Assembly (NCBI GenBank): GCA_963720645.1
Contig: CAVRFX010000022.1
Coordinates: 186,001 to 250,000, forward strand
Source: RYN-230 sp963720645
Lineage (GTDB): Bacteria; Actinomycetota; Actinomycetes; Streptosporangiales; Streptosporangiaceae
DNA length: 64,000 nt
Direction: 5' to 3'
The notes beneath the pieces are model-generated. The model searched no databases and was not told where the DNA came from. It was given only the letters and a program-made list of their open reading frames with translations. The position numbers were made by a program, and so were the translations under genes. Each line of letters starts with the position of its first letter. The first letter of the stretch is position 1. Below are positions 25,930-35,252 of the stretch, one piece after another.

Positions 25930-27132
25930 TCAGGATTGCGGCCCCGTGACCGTGCCCGACAGCCCCGCACCAGGAGACTCACTGTCCTCGTATGCTACTT
26001 CACGGTAAGTTCGTGGTACCCCGCCGGCAAAGTTGGTCACAACCTCGTAGGAAACCGTGCCCAGGGCGTCCGCCCACTGCTGGGCCGTGGGCTCGCCGGA
26101 GTCCCCCGGGCCGAACAGCACCACTTCATCGCCGGCCTGGGCCGGCTCGGCCGCGAAGTCGATGACGGACAGATCCATGCACACGGTGCCCGCGATGTGC
26201 CAGCGCCTGCCGCGGGCCTGGACCTCGACCACGCCAGAGGCATGCCGGGGTATCCCCTCGGCATAGCCCAGCGGGATCAGCCCCAGGGTGCTCTCGCCGC
26301 GGGTGGTGTAGCGATGGCCGTAGGACACGGGGGTCCCGCCGGGGACCCGCTTGGCCAGGGTCAGCCGGGTCCGGACCGTCATGGCCGGGCGGAGCCAGTC
26401 CGGGGCGCCCCCGGGGAGGGTGGCCAGCCCGTAGATCGCGCCGCCCGGCCGGACCAGGTCAAACCAGGTAGCTGGGAGGTGAAGGGTCGCCGCGGTGTTG
26501 GCCAGGTGCCGCACCTCGGGCCGGGCTCCCGCGGCCTCGGCCAGCGCGACGGCCTCGGTGAACCGGGCTAGCTGGGCGTCCACGGACGGGTGCCCCGGTA
26601 TGTCCGCGCAGGCCAGATGGGACCATATCCCGGCAATCGTGACCGTCCCGGCGGCCTCGGCCGCCCGGGCGGCGGCGACCAGGGCTGGCCAGTCGCCCGG
26701 GGTGGCACCACCCCGGGCCATCCCGGTGTCGATCTTGAGGTGCACGCGGGCCGGGCGGCCGGCCCGGGTGGCCGCGGCCGCGATCTCGTGCAGCAGCGGC
26801 ACCGCATCCACGGTCAGGTCCACGCCGCCGCGGATCGCCGCCTCGTGTGCCCCGCCAGGCGCTCCGAGCAGGGTGAGAATGCGGGTCGTAAGGCCGGCCT
26901 GGCGCAGGGCGAGCGCCTCGTGCTCGTGCACCACGCCCAGCCAGTCCGCGCCGCCCGCCACTGCCGCCCGCGCCGACGGGATCATGCCGTGGCCATAGCC
27001 GTCGGCCTTGACCACCGCCATCAGCTGGGTGCTGCCGACGTGCCCGCGCATCGCCTCGACGTTGCGGGCGACGGCGGCCAGATCGATGAGCGCTTCCGCG
27101 TGACCGTCCATGGCCTCCCAGTTTGCCAGCAC
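25930..27132 (-). CDS. alr: Alanine racemase
   Basis: PLP-dependent interconversion of L- and D-alanine for peptidoglycan, 400 codons. The PLP lysine is in MAVVKADGYGHGMIPSAR near residue 43. Other signatures are VHLKIDTGMARGGATPGDW, IWSHLACADIPGHP, RPGGAIYGL, and the catalytic Tyr region VSYGHRYTTRGESTLGLIPLGYAEG with GTVCMDLSVIDF. Start choice: GTG 27132 or ATG 27111; GGAGG is only a few nt before the latter, too close, so I keep the former. It lies between the nnr repair gene and the alpha/beta hydrolase, the standard actinobacterial cell-wall/metabolite-repair neighbourhood. Confidence 0.95.
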   Translation of the reverse strand: MLANWEAMDGHAEALIDLAAVARNVEAMRGHVGSTQLMAVVKADGYGHGMIPSARAAVAGGADWLGVVHEHEALALRQAGLTTRILTLLGAPGGAHEAAIRGGVDLTVDAVPLLHEIAAAATRAGRPARVHLKIDTGMARGGATPGDWPALVAAARAAEAAGTVTIAGIWSHLACADIPGHPSVDAQLARFTEAVALAEAAGARPEVRHLANTAATLHLPATWFDLVRPGGAIYGLATLPGGAPDWLRPAMTVRTRLTLAKRVPGGTPVSYGHRYTTRGESTLGLIPLGYAEGIPRHASGVVEVQARGRRWHIAGTVCMDLSVIDFAAEPAQAGDEVVLFGPGDSGEPTAQQWADALGTVSYEVVTNFAGGVPRTYREVAYEDSESPGAGLSGTVTGPQS

Positions 27133-27206
27133 GCGAGGCGGGGCCGGGGCGTGTCTGGCGGGGCTGCCCCGCCAGGCTGCTCAGCCGGGCTGCTCAGCCG
27201 GGCTGC

Positions 27207-28873
27207 TCAGCTGGCCCGGCGGCGGACCGCCCGGATCGCGTCGGGCAGCGCGCCGACCACGTCCGCGGCCCCGATCGGCGCCTCCGCGTACCCGGCCCGG
27301 GGTTCTTCCGGGTTGGTGACGTCCCACCCGCCGCCGGGTGGCTCGCTGGCGGGCGCCGGACGTGCGCCGGCCCCGGCGGCAGCCAGCCGGGCCGCGAGCC
27401 CGTGCAGGTAGGCGGCGGCCGCCGCGCCCTCGCCGGGCTCGAGGCGCTGCGCGAGCAGCGAGCCGGCCAGCCCGGACAGCACATCCCCGGTGCCCGCCGT
27501 GGCCAGCCAGGAGGTCCCGGTGGGGTTGACGCGCAGCGGTGGCTGGTCATCCCGCGCCGCCCCGGCCTGATCGCCCGCACCGCCCGGGCTGGAGCCGCCG
27601 TCGCCCGCCCCACCCGGGCTGGCCGCTGAACGGCCGCCGGGCGTGGCGATCACCGTGGTGGACCCCTTGAGCAGGACGGTGGCTCCCAGGCTGGCTGCGG
27701 CCCTCGTGGCGTGTTCCAGGCGGTGGCTCTCCACGTCGGCCGGGTCAGCATCGAGCAGCCGCCCCAGTTCGCCCGCATGGGGGGTGAGCAGCGTCGGTGC
27801 CTCGCGAGCGAGCAGCCCCTGGTGAGCCGCCAGCAGCGTCAGCCCGTCCGCGTCAACCAGTACCGGCACGTCGCTGGCCAGCACCGCGGCCAGCCGTTCC
27901 CGGGCCTCGTCATCGGTGCCCATGCCGGGGCCCACCACCCAGGCCTGGACCCGTCCCGCCGCGCGGACATCCTCCCCAGCCGGGATGTCCTGGCCGGTGA
28001 CGGTGATCACCGCCTCCGGCCAGAGCATCCGGACCACGGCCACCGCCGGCGCCGCGGACACCAGCCGGACCATCCCGGCGCCGCCGCGGATGGCCCCCCC
28101 GACGGCGAGCGCGGCCGCCCCCGTGAACCGCTCGCTGCCCGCGACGATCCCGACCACGCCCCGGCGGTACTTGTCGGACTCCGCAGCGGGCTGGGGCAGG
28201 AGGGCAGCCACGTCCGCGCCCTGCATGGCGCTGGCGTCCGGGGCGTCCAGGTACGGGCCGAGGCCGATGTCGATCAGCTCAACCACCCCGGCGTGCCGCG
28301 CGCCCGGGTCGATCAGCAGCCCGGGTTTCAGCGTCCCGAAGGTCACGGTCACGTCGGCCTGGATCGCGGCCCCCTCGACCACGCCGGTGTCCGCGTCCAC
28401 CCCGCTCGGCAGGTCCACCGCGACCACCACGGCCGGGGATCGCGCCGCCAGCCTGGCCAGTGAGGCCTGCGGCTCCCTCAGGCCGCCGTGCCCACCGATG
28501 CCCAGCAGGCCGTCCAGGATCAGGTCGGCTGCGCCGAGAGCCGCCGGGACCGCGGCGTCGTCCGGGCGGCCAGCCGGCCGCCCGCGCCGCGCAACGCGGC
28601 CGCGCCCTGCTCGTGCACCCGCGAGCCGGCCGTGACGGCGAGCACCGCCGCCCCCCGGCGGGCCAGCCGGGCAGCGGCGTAGAGCGCGTCGCCGCCGTTG
28701 TCCCCGCTGCCGGCGAGAACCACGATCCTCGCCGCGGGCACCTTCCCGACCAGGCCCGCGCTCACCGACGCCAGCCCGGCCGCGGCCCGCTGCATCAGCG
28801 CGCCCGGCGGCACCTTCGCCATGAGGGCCTGCTCCGCCGCCCGGACCTTCCGCACCTGGTGTGCGTATCTCAT
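27207..28873 (-). CDS. nnr: Bifunctional NAD(P)H-hydrate repair enzyme, one frame break
   Basis: Fusion of NAD(P)H-hydrate epimerase (N-terminal) and ADP-dependent dehydratase (C-terminal) that repairs damaged nicotinamide cofactors. The epimerase half has VRAAEQALMAKVPPGALMQR, IVVLAGSGDNGGDALYAA and VVVAVDLPSGVDADTG. The dehydratase half has YRRGVVGIVAGSERFTGAAA, WVVGPGMGTDDEARERL, TLLTPHAGELGRLL and the catalytic GTSWLATAGTGDVLSGLAGS. The frame breaks near 28565, where one missing base would join GRLAA to PDDAAVPAALGAADLILDG; intact length is about 555 residues. A Gly/Ala-rich insert (GGAGDGGSSPGGAGD) interrupts the dehydratase domain. The start overlaps the acpS stop by 4 nt. Confidence 0.9.
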
Positions 28874-29220
28874 GCTTCGGCCACCACCATCGCGATGCTC
28901 ATCCCGGCATCATGACTCAGGGAGACATGCCAGCGGCGGATGCCCCGCTGGCTCGCCGCACCGGCGACCGTGCCCCGGATCTCGAGCCGTGGCACGCCCG
29001 CGGCATCCCGGATCACCTCCACGTCGGTCCAGTTCAGCCCAGGAGGTGCGCCTAGCGCCTTGGCCACGGCCTCCTTGGCGGCGAAACTGGCCGCCAGGGA
29101 TCGGGCCGGCCCGCCGCGTTCGCTCTCAGCGAACAACCGGGCCGCCAGGGCCGGGGTGCGCCGCAGCGCTTCCTCGAAGCGGCTGATGTCCACCATGTCC
29201 ACCCCGATGCCAACGATCAC
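28870..29220 (-). CDS. acpS: Holo-[acyl-carrier-protein] synthase
   Basis: 116-residue 4'-phosphopantetheinyl transferase that activates the fatty-acid ACP. MIVGIGVDMVDISRFEEAL carries the first Mg-binding Asp, SLAASFAAKEAVAKALGAP the second motif (FAAKEA), and RRWHVSLSHDAGMSIAMVV the C-terminal SLSHD motif. Length is normal. The stop overlaps the nnr start (ATGA), so the two are translationally coupled. A 14-bp tandem repeat array lies upstream, between this gene and glmM. Confidence 0.95.
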   Translation of the reverse strand: MIVGIGVDMVDISRFEEALRRTPALAARLFAESERGGPARSLAASFAAKEAVAKALGAPPGLNWTDVEVIRDAAGVPRLEIRGTVAGAASQRGIRRWHVSLSHDAGMSIAMVVAEA

Positions 29221-29249
29221 CCGCCCAGCCTGTCACGCCATCGCAGCCG

Positions 29250-29319
29250 GCGCGGGTCAGGTGGCCCGGGTCAGGCGGCGCGGATCAGGCGGCGCGGGTG
29301 AGGCGGCCCGGGTCAGGGT
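29250..29319. repeat. 14-bp tandem repeat, five units
   Basis: Units resemble gcgcgggtcaggcg, with 1-3 changes each, in the acpS-glmM intergenic space. A looser GGTCAGG/GGGGTGGG-rich stretch continues to about 29375. Likely replication slippage; size-variable among strains if so. Confidence 0.7.
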
Positions 29320-29381
29320 CAGACGGGGTGGGTTAGGGGCAGGGCGGGGTGGGTCAGGGCCAGGCGGGCAGGGGCGGCGGG

Positions 29382-30770
29382 TCAGCCTGCGGCCCGGACC
29401 GCGGCGGCCAGCCGGTCCGCGGTCCGCTGCGCCTGCTCGAAGTCGACGGCCTCCACCATCACGCGGACCGCGGGCTCGGTGCCGCTGGGCCGGACCAGGA
29501 CGCGGCCGGACGTGCCGAGTTCGTCCCGGGCCGCGGCCACCGCGGAGACCAGGTCCTCCGACGCGCTGACCCGGGACTTGTCCACTCCGGGCACGTTGAC
29601 CAGGACCTGCGGGTACTTGGTCATCACCGCCGCGACGTCGGCCAGCGGCAGCGCCTGGCGGGCGGCCGTGGCCAGCAGGTGCAGGGCGGTGAGCAGGCCG
29701 TCGCCGGTGGTGGCGTGCTCGAGCATGATGATGTGCCCGGACTGCTCGCCGCCGAGGCCGAAGTGCCCCTCCCGCATGGCCTCGAGCACGTAGCGGTCCC
29801 CGACGGAGGTCTCGACCACGGTGATCCCGGCGTCCTGCATCGCGTTGCGGAAGCCGAGGTTGGACATGACCGTGGACACCACGGTGTTGCCGGGCAGCTG
29901 GCCCCGGCCGGCCAGGGCGAGGGCCAGCACGGCGAGGATCTGGTCCCCGTCGATCACCTCGCCGTCCGCACCGACGGCCAGGCAGCGGTCCGCGTCGCCG
30001 TCGTGCGCGATGCCGGCATCCGCGCCCCGCTTGGTCACTTCCGCTGAGACGGTCTCCAGGTGAGTGGATCCGCAGCCGGCGTTGATGTTGTGCCCGTCCG
30101 GCTCGACACCGATCGCGATGACCTCGGCTCCGGCCCGCTGCAGCAGCCGTGGCGCGAATGCGGCGGCGGCGCCGTGCGCGCAGTCCACGACGACGGTCAG
30201 GCCGGCCAAGGGGCCCGCTGTGCCGTTCCCGGCGGCCGGGTGACCCACGGAGGCCAGCACATGGTCGAGGTAGCGGTCCGGCTCGGTGGTGGCGTCGGAG
30301 ACCCGGCCGAAGCCCGCCGACAGGTCGCTGCGCCGCCGGGGCGGCATGCCCAGGTGCGCCTCGATCTCGTCCTCGACCGCATCGGGCAGCTTGAAGCCGC
30401 CCCGCCCGAACAGCTTGATCCCGTTGTCCGGCGCCGGGTTATGGCTGGCGGACAGCATCACGCCGAGATCCGCGCCGAGGTCACGGGTCAGGAAGGCCAC
30501 GGCGGGCGTGGGGATCACGCCGAGCCGCAGCACGTCCACACCCGACCCGGCCAGCCCGGCCACGACGGCCGCCTCGAGGAACTCCCCCGAGGCCCGGGGG
30601 TCGCGGCCCACGACCGCCCGCGGGCGGCCACCCGATTCCTCGGCCGCTGCGAACGCGCCCGTGTTGTGCAGGACGGAAGCGGCGGCGCGGGCCACGTCCA
30701 TGGCCAACTGGCCGGTCAGGTCCTCGCCGGCCACTCCGCGGATGCCGTCCGTGCCGAACAAGCGAACCAT
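29382..30770 (-). CDS. glmM: Phosphoglucosamine mutase
   Basis: Converts glucosamine-6-phosphate to glucosamine-1-phosphate for UDP-GlcNAc and peptidoglycan. 462 residues from ATG 30770 (MVRLFGTDGIRGVAGEDLT); upstream in-frame ATGs lack conservation. The phosphoserine loop is LGVMLSASHNPAPDNGIKLF, the metal loop is GIAHDGDADRCLAVG, the sugar-binding loop is HFGLGGEQSGHIIM, and the phosphate loop is VLVRPSGTEPAVRVMVE. It follows rpsI, a conserved actinobacterial order. glmS and coaA, which I recall nearby in streptomycetes, are not between glmM and acpS here. Confidence 0.95.
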   Translation of the reverse strand: MVRLFGTDGIRGVAGEDLTGQLAMDVARAAASVLHNTGAFAAAEESGGRPRAVVGRDPRASGEFLEAAVVAGLAGSGVDVLRLGVIPTPAVAFLTRDLGADLGVMLSASHNPAPDNGIKLFGRGGFKLPDAVEDEIEAHLGMPPRRRSDLSAGFGRVSDATTEPDRYLDHVLASVGHPAAGNGTAGPLAGLTVVVDCAHGAAAAFAPRLLQRAGAEVIAIGVEPDGHNINAGCGSTHLETVSAEVTKRGADAGIAHDGDADRCLAVGADGEVIDGDQILAVLALALAGRGQLPGNTVVSTVMSNLGFRNAMQDAGITVVETSVGDRYVLEAMREGHFGLGGEQSGHIIMLEHATTGDGLLTALHLLATAARQALPLADVAAVMTKYPQVLVNVPGVDKSRVSASEDLVSAVAAARDELGTSGRVLVRPSGTEPAVRVMVEAVDFEQAQRTADRLAAAVRAAG

Positions 30771-30856
30771 GTCTCGCAGCCCCCCGGTCATCTCGTTGTC
30801 GAGGCACGCCAAACAGACTTTGCCTGGGGGGTTAGCCAGGAACGCAGGTCGGCTGC

Positions 30857-31387
30857 TTAGCGCTTGGAGTACTGAGGCGCCTTGCGGGCCTTCTTCAGGC
30901 CGTACTTCTTGCGCTCCTTGACCCGCGCGTCCCGGGTCAGGAAACCGGCCCGCTTCAGCGTGGTCCGGTTCTCCGGGTCCACGAGGATCAGCGCCCGGGC
31001 GATGCCCAGCCGCAGCGCGCCCGCCTGCCCGGTGATGCCGCCACCGCTGATGCGGGCGACCACGTCGAACTGGTTCTCCGCGCCGAGGGTCACAAACGGC
31101 TCGCTGATCAGCTGCTGGTGCACCTTGTTCGGGAAGAACTCGGCCAGCGTCCGGTCATTGATCCGCCACTGCCCCGACCCGGGGACGATGCGGACGCGGG
31201 CGATGGCTTCCTTGCGGCGGCCGGTGCCGAGCGCGCTGCCCGTCACCACCGGCTTACGGGCCGGCTGCCGCTCGCCGGCTTCCGCAGCCGTCTCGGTGGT
31301 GTACTCCGACACGTGCTCGCCGGCGTCTTCCGCCGTCTCCACGCTGGCGCCCTCTGCGAGCTCCTGCGTGCCAGTGGACTCGGCCAC
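30857..31387 (-). CDS. rpsI: 30S ribosomal protein S9 with acidic N-terminal extension
   Basis: 176 residues from GTG 31387, preceded by AGGAAGG. The S9 core begins near residue 55 (GTGRRKEAIARVRIVPGSGQ) and ends in KKARKAPQYSKR, the C-terminal tail that reaches the P-site tRNA. The first about 45 residues are Glu/Ala/Thr-rich (AEDAGEHVSEYTTETAAEAG), an extension seen in actinobacterial S9. Co-transcribed with rplM, about 100 nt upstream. Confidence 0.95.
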   Translation of the reverse strand: MAESTGTQELAEGASVETAEDAGEHVSEYTTETAAEAGERQPARKPVVTGSALGTGRRKEAIARVRIVPGSGQWRINDRTLAEFFPNKVHQQLISEPFVTLGAENQFDVVARISGGGITGQAGALRLGIARALILVDPENRTTLKRAGFLTRDARVKERKKYGLKKARKAPQYSKR

Positions 31388-31491
31388 GGTTCCTTCCTCG
31401 TACTTCCTCATCGGTTCTGATCAGTATGGGTTCTGATCAGGGCGCCCGCCTGGCGGCGGTCCCCCGGCGCGGTGCCGCGGGCCCTGCCGGG

Positions 31492-31965
31492 TCAGCGGCT
31501 GCCCGCGCTGGCGGCAGGCGCCTGCTGGTCGATCTGCTTGATCTCGAACGGGGTGGGGAGCTGCGCCTGGTGCGGGTGGTCCGGCCCGGCGTACACCTTG
31601 AGCTTGCGCAGCTGGCTGCGGCCCAGGGAGTTCTTCGGGAGCATGCCCCGCACGGCCTTCTCGATCACCCGCTCGGGGTGCCGCTCGAGCAGGTCACCGT
31701 AGCCCATCGAGTGCATCCCGCCCGGGTAACCCGAGTGGCGGTAGGCGCGCTTCTGCTCCAGCTTCCGGCCACTGAGCGCGACCTTCTCCGCGTTGATGAC
31801 GATGACAAAGTCACCCGTGTCGATGTGCGGCGCGAAGATCGGCTTGTGCTTGCCGCGCAGCAGGGTGGCGGCCTGGGTAGCCAGGCGGCCGAGGACGACG
31901 TCGGACGCGTCAATGACGTGCCACTGACGCTGGATGTCGCCGGCCTTGGGGCTGAATGTGCGCAC
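31492..31965 (-). CDS. rplM: 50S ribosomal protein L13
   Basis: 157 residues. GTG 31965 starts VRTFSPKAGDIQRQWHVIDA, matching the actinobacterial L13 N-terminus; the frame is open far upstream but not conserved. DFVIVINAEKVALSGRK and MLPKNSLGRSQLRKLKVYAG are diagnostic. First gene of the rplM-rpsI operon, with a good promoter about 160 nt upstream. L13 is an early 50S assembly protein. Confidence 0.96.
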   Translation of the reverse strand: MRTFSPKAGDIQRQWHVIDASDVVLGRLATQAATLLRGKHKPIFAPHIDTGDFVIVINAEKVALSGRKLEQKRAYRHSGYPGGMHSMGYGDLLERHPERVIEKAVRGMLPKNSLGRSQLRKLKVYAGPDHPHQAQLPTPFEIKQIDQQAPAASAGSR

Positions 31966-32130
31966 GGTGGTAAGCCTTCGTGTGGTGGGACCTGATCCTG
32001 GTTCCGCGCCCGGGAGGCACGACAAGCTGGGCTGCCATCCCGGGTGAGGGAGTCCGCCGCATCCGCCGCCGCGTAACCAGCCTCGCTGAGCGGGCACCGC
32101 GGGCATGCGAACACACATGGACGTCCAAGA

Positions 32131-32160
32131 AGGATACCGGCCCTGGCGACCAACGGTCAA
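32131..32160 (-). promoter_or_regulatory. Probable rplM-rpsI promoter
   Basis: On the minus strand TTGACC (32155-32160), an 18-nt spacer and TATCCT (32131-32136), giving a predicted start near 32124 and a leader of about 160 nt. It overlaps the 5' open frame of the forward gene, which argues that gene starts at 32240. Confidence 0.6.
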
Positions 32161-32239
32161 AGCGAGCGGTGCAGCCCAGGCCGCGGGGCAAATTGGCGGT
32201 CCGCCCGAGGCCGGTCCCGTAGAACGATACGCTCCGGGC

Positions 32240-34349
32240 ATGGGCTACCCGGGTGACGAGGGCGGCGGCCCGGCGGACAGCCGACTGGACACGCCAGCTG
32301 GACGCGGTAGCGGCCAGCTGGAGGGGACCGCTGGACGCGGTAGCGGCCCGCGGGAGAGAACGCGCAGCGGCAGTCACCGCCGCCCGGCCGGCGATTCTCA
32401 CCCGGGCGCTACGGGCTCCTACCCGGGTACCACTGAATACCAGGGCACCCCCGCGTACCCGGCCACCACCGAGTACGCGGGCACCACCGGTCACCCCGGC
32501 GCCACGGGCTCCGCGTCCGGCCCGGGCTACCCGGCGCCCGCCGCGGGAACGGCACGGTACGCGCCCACGGCACCCCGGCCGCGGACAGGCCCCGGGACCG
32601 GGCGGCGGGGACGCGCCCCGGCCGCGGACAGCGAGCCCGGCCGCGGCGGTTCCCGCGCGGGCCAGGCCCCGCCCGCGATCGCCGGCGGTCCCCCGTCGCG
32701 CGAGAACGCCTGGCGCCGCCCGGACCGGCGGCCGGGCCAGGAGATCCAGGGAGGCCCCGGGAGCAGTCCCGGCAGCGGCGGATCGTCCCGCGGATCGCTG
32801 TGGAGCGCCGGGGCGTTCCGCACCGCGGGGCCGGGCGGACGCGGCCCGGTCCGCGGGTTCCCGCCCGCACCCGGAGCGCCCGATCCGGTGTACCCGCCGG
32901 GCCAGTTCTCGCCCTGGAACGCGCCCGCGCTCCGCAGCGTCGGCGCCGCCGGGCGGCCCGGGCTGGCCGCCGGGTCCGGCCCCGGTCCCTCCGAGCCCGA
33001 GTACTCGCTGCTGGCGGTCAGCGATCCGTCGGCCGACGCCACGGCCACCCAGACCTGGGCGGTACTGGACGACGCCCTGCTGAGTGAGTGGAGCGCGGCC
33101 CCGGCGCGGTCCGGGCCGGGCGGGAGCCCGGCCCCCGGGACTGGCGTAAGCACCCCGGACGGCCCCCGGGGGTCCTTCGAGCCGGCCAGCGGGCCCCTGG
33201 CGCCGTCCGGGCCCGGGGCTTCATCGGGGCCCGCGGCTCTATCCGGGTACGCGGCTCCATCCGGGTACGCGGATCAGGCCGCGGCGGACGGCTACCCGGG
33301 CGGGAACGGGTTCCCCGGCGAGACCGGCCTGGCTGACGAGGCGGGCTCCGCTGCCCGGCTGGGGGTCCCGGACCGGCTCGGGTACCCCGGTGCGGCGGGG
33401 TATCCCGGGGAAACCGGGAACGCGGACGGCAGCCTGGGGCCTCCCGGGGACGCCGGGCACCCGGGCCAGACCGACCCGTCGCAGCGCACGGCCCGGCCGG
33501 GGGGACGGCTCGCGGCCCGGCAGGGCCTCCAGCAGGGCAGCACCGAAACCCAGGAGCCGGACACCGCCGCGGGCGGGATCCGGGGGTCGAGGACCGCGGC
33601 CCGCGGCCGTAAGCCGCGCAAGCCACGCAGGCCGCCCAGCCGGGCCCGGATGTGGCTGATGCCGCTGGCCATGATGGTGATCGTCATCGCCGGAATTACC
33701 GTGGCCTACCTGCACTTCCACGGGGGACAAGGCACGCCTGCCGCCGGCCCGACGGCCCGGCCGGCCACGGCCTCCAGCGGCGCGTCGCCCAGCCTGGGCC
33801 CGTGGCAGCACATCACCACCCGGGCCGACGACCCGAAGGTCCTGTCGCTCGCGGAGCTGTTCCCGCCCCGCTACACGGCGAGCGGGACCGTGGTCCGGAC
33901 CATCCGGCGGTCCGGGCGGAACTGCCCGAACACGGTCCTGGGGAACCAGCTGCGCGCCGCCCTGCGCAAGGCCGGCTGCACCCAGGTCATGCGGGCGAGC
34001 TACCTATCCGCCGGGCAGAAGATCATGGCCACCGTCGGGGTGCTGAACCTGGCCAGCGTGACCGACGCGGAGCACGCCGGGAAGGCGACCGGCGCGACCG
34101 CGTTCATCAAGCAGCTGCCCGGCCGCGCACGGCCCGACCAGGAACCTGATGAAGGGAACCGGGCTGGAAGAGGCCCAGATCAAGGGCCACTACCTGATCC
34201 TGACCTGGGCAGAGTTCACCAACCTGAAGGCCCCCGGCAGCGCGGCCCGGCGGGCCGAGCTGGACACCTTCTCCCGGCAGCTGGTCACCAGTACGGCCGG
34301 CATCAGCCTGACCAGCCGGATGGTGCTCGGGAAGCCCCAGGTCCCGTAG
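32240..34349 (+). CDS. Large membrane protein with disordered cytoplasmic region, one frame break
   Basis: About 700 residues; family not recognised. Residues 1-470 are disordered, rich in Gly, Pro, Tyr, Thr and Arg, with repeats such as YPGTTEYQGTPAYPATTEYA and GYAAPSGYAD. A basic stretch (GRKPRKPRRPPSRARM) leads into a transmembrane helix at about 471-493 (WLMPLAMMVIVIAGITVAYL). The outside part has LAELFPPRYTASGTVVRTIR, a Cys pair (RNCPNT, AGCTQVM) and YLSAGQKIMATVGVLNLASV. The frame shifts near 34125 to reach RNLMKGTGLEEAQIKGHYLI and ends VLGKPQVP. ATG 32240 lies 7 nt after TACGCT, suggesting leaderless expression. It is the only forward gene in the 12-56 kb core, between divergent rplM and convergent truA. 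Confidence 0.7.
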
Positions 34350-34392
34350 CCCGCGTCCCTGGGCGGCGTTCGCGCGGGCCCGGGGGCTGGGA

Positions 34393-35235
34393 TCAGCCCC
34401 CGGTGGGCTCGGCGGGGGCGGTCCGGACGCGCCGGGTGGCCTGGGCGCGGCTGGCGAGCTGGCCCGGCGGGGGGTACCGGACCTCTTCCAGGCAGAGCCC
34501 GTGCGGGGGCACCACGGGGGCCGCGGGGTCGCGGACCCGGGCCGTGAGCACCTGGGCCGGCCAGGACGGAGGCCGTGCGCCCTCACCCACCTTCAGGAGC
34601 GCGCCCACCAGGGCCCGCACCATCGAGTGGCAGAACGCGTCCGCGACCACGGTGGCCTCGGCCAGGCCGGCCTCCGGCCGCGCCCAGGAGAGGGAGAGAA
34701 GCTCGCGCACGGTGCTCGCCCCCTCGCGGCGGCGGCAGAAGGCGGCGAAGTCATGCTCGCCGAGCAGCAGCCCGGCGGCCTCGTTCATGGCCACGATCCC
34801 GACCGGGCGGCGGTACCAGAAGGTGTCGTAGCGGCGCAGCGGGTCTGGCCCGGTCACGTCGTCGCAGACCCGGTAGGAGTACCGGCGGCTCAGCGCGGAG
34901 AACCGGGCATCGAAGCCGTCCGGGGCGGGGCCGATCCGGCGGACCCGGACGTCGGGTGGCAGCAGCCCGGCCAGCCGGCGCAGGATAGCGGGCGCCGCCT
35001 CCTGCCACGCGGCCGCGGGCAGGTCGGCGTGGGCCACCTGGCCGCGCGCGTGGACGCCGGCATCGGTGCGGCCCGCCACAGTCAGCTGGACCGGCGGGTC
35101 GGCCCGCAGCACCCGGGTCAGCGCCTCCTCCAGCTCCTGCTGGACCGTGCGCTGGCCAGGCTGGCGGGCCCAGCCAGAGAAGCCGCCGCCGTCGTAGCTG
35201 AGGTCGATCCGGACCCGGCAGGCCTCAGCAATCAA
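34393..35235 (-). CDS. truA: tRNA pseudouridine(38-40) synthase TruA
   Basis: 280 residues. The catalytic Asp lies in LTVAGRTDAGVHARGQVAHA. RVRIDLSYDGGGFSGWARQPGQRTVQ is the N-terminal signature, FDARFSALSRRYSYRV the RNA-binding segment, and FCHSMVRALVGALLKVGEG the conserved C-terminal motif. The start is TTG with AGGGAG upstream. It lies 17 nt after rplQ, closing the rpoA-rplQ-truA end of the ribosomal superoperon. It modifies the anticodon stem-loop of many tRNAs. Confidence 0.95.
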   Translation of the reverse strand: MIAEACRVRIDLSYDGGGFSGWARQPGQRTVQQELEEALTRVLRADPPVQLTVAGRTDAGVHARGQVAHADLPAAAWQEAAPAILRRLAGLLPPDVRVRRIGPAPDGFDARFSALSRRYSYRVCDDVTGPDPLRRYDTFWYRRPVGIVAMNEAAGLLLGEHDFAAFCRRREGASTVRELLSLSWARPEAGLAEATVVADAFCHSMVRALVGALLKVGEGARPPSWPAQVLTARVRDPAAPVVPPHGLCLEEVRYPPPGQLASRAQATRRVRTAPAEPTGG

Positions 35236-35252
35236 CGGCGACGGCTCCCTGG

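Noticed and set aside
32105..32239. Upstream extension of the forward membrane protein to ATG 32105
   Set aside because: It would overlap the rplM promoter and lacks a ribosome-binding site; ATG 32240 has a -10-like TACGCT just upstream.
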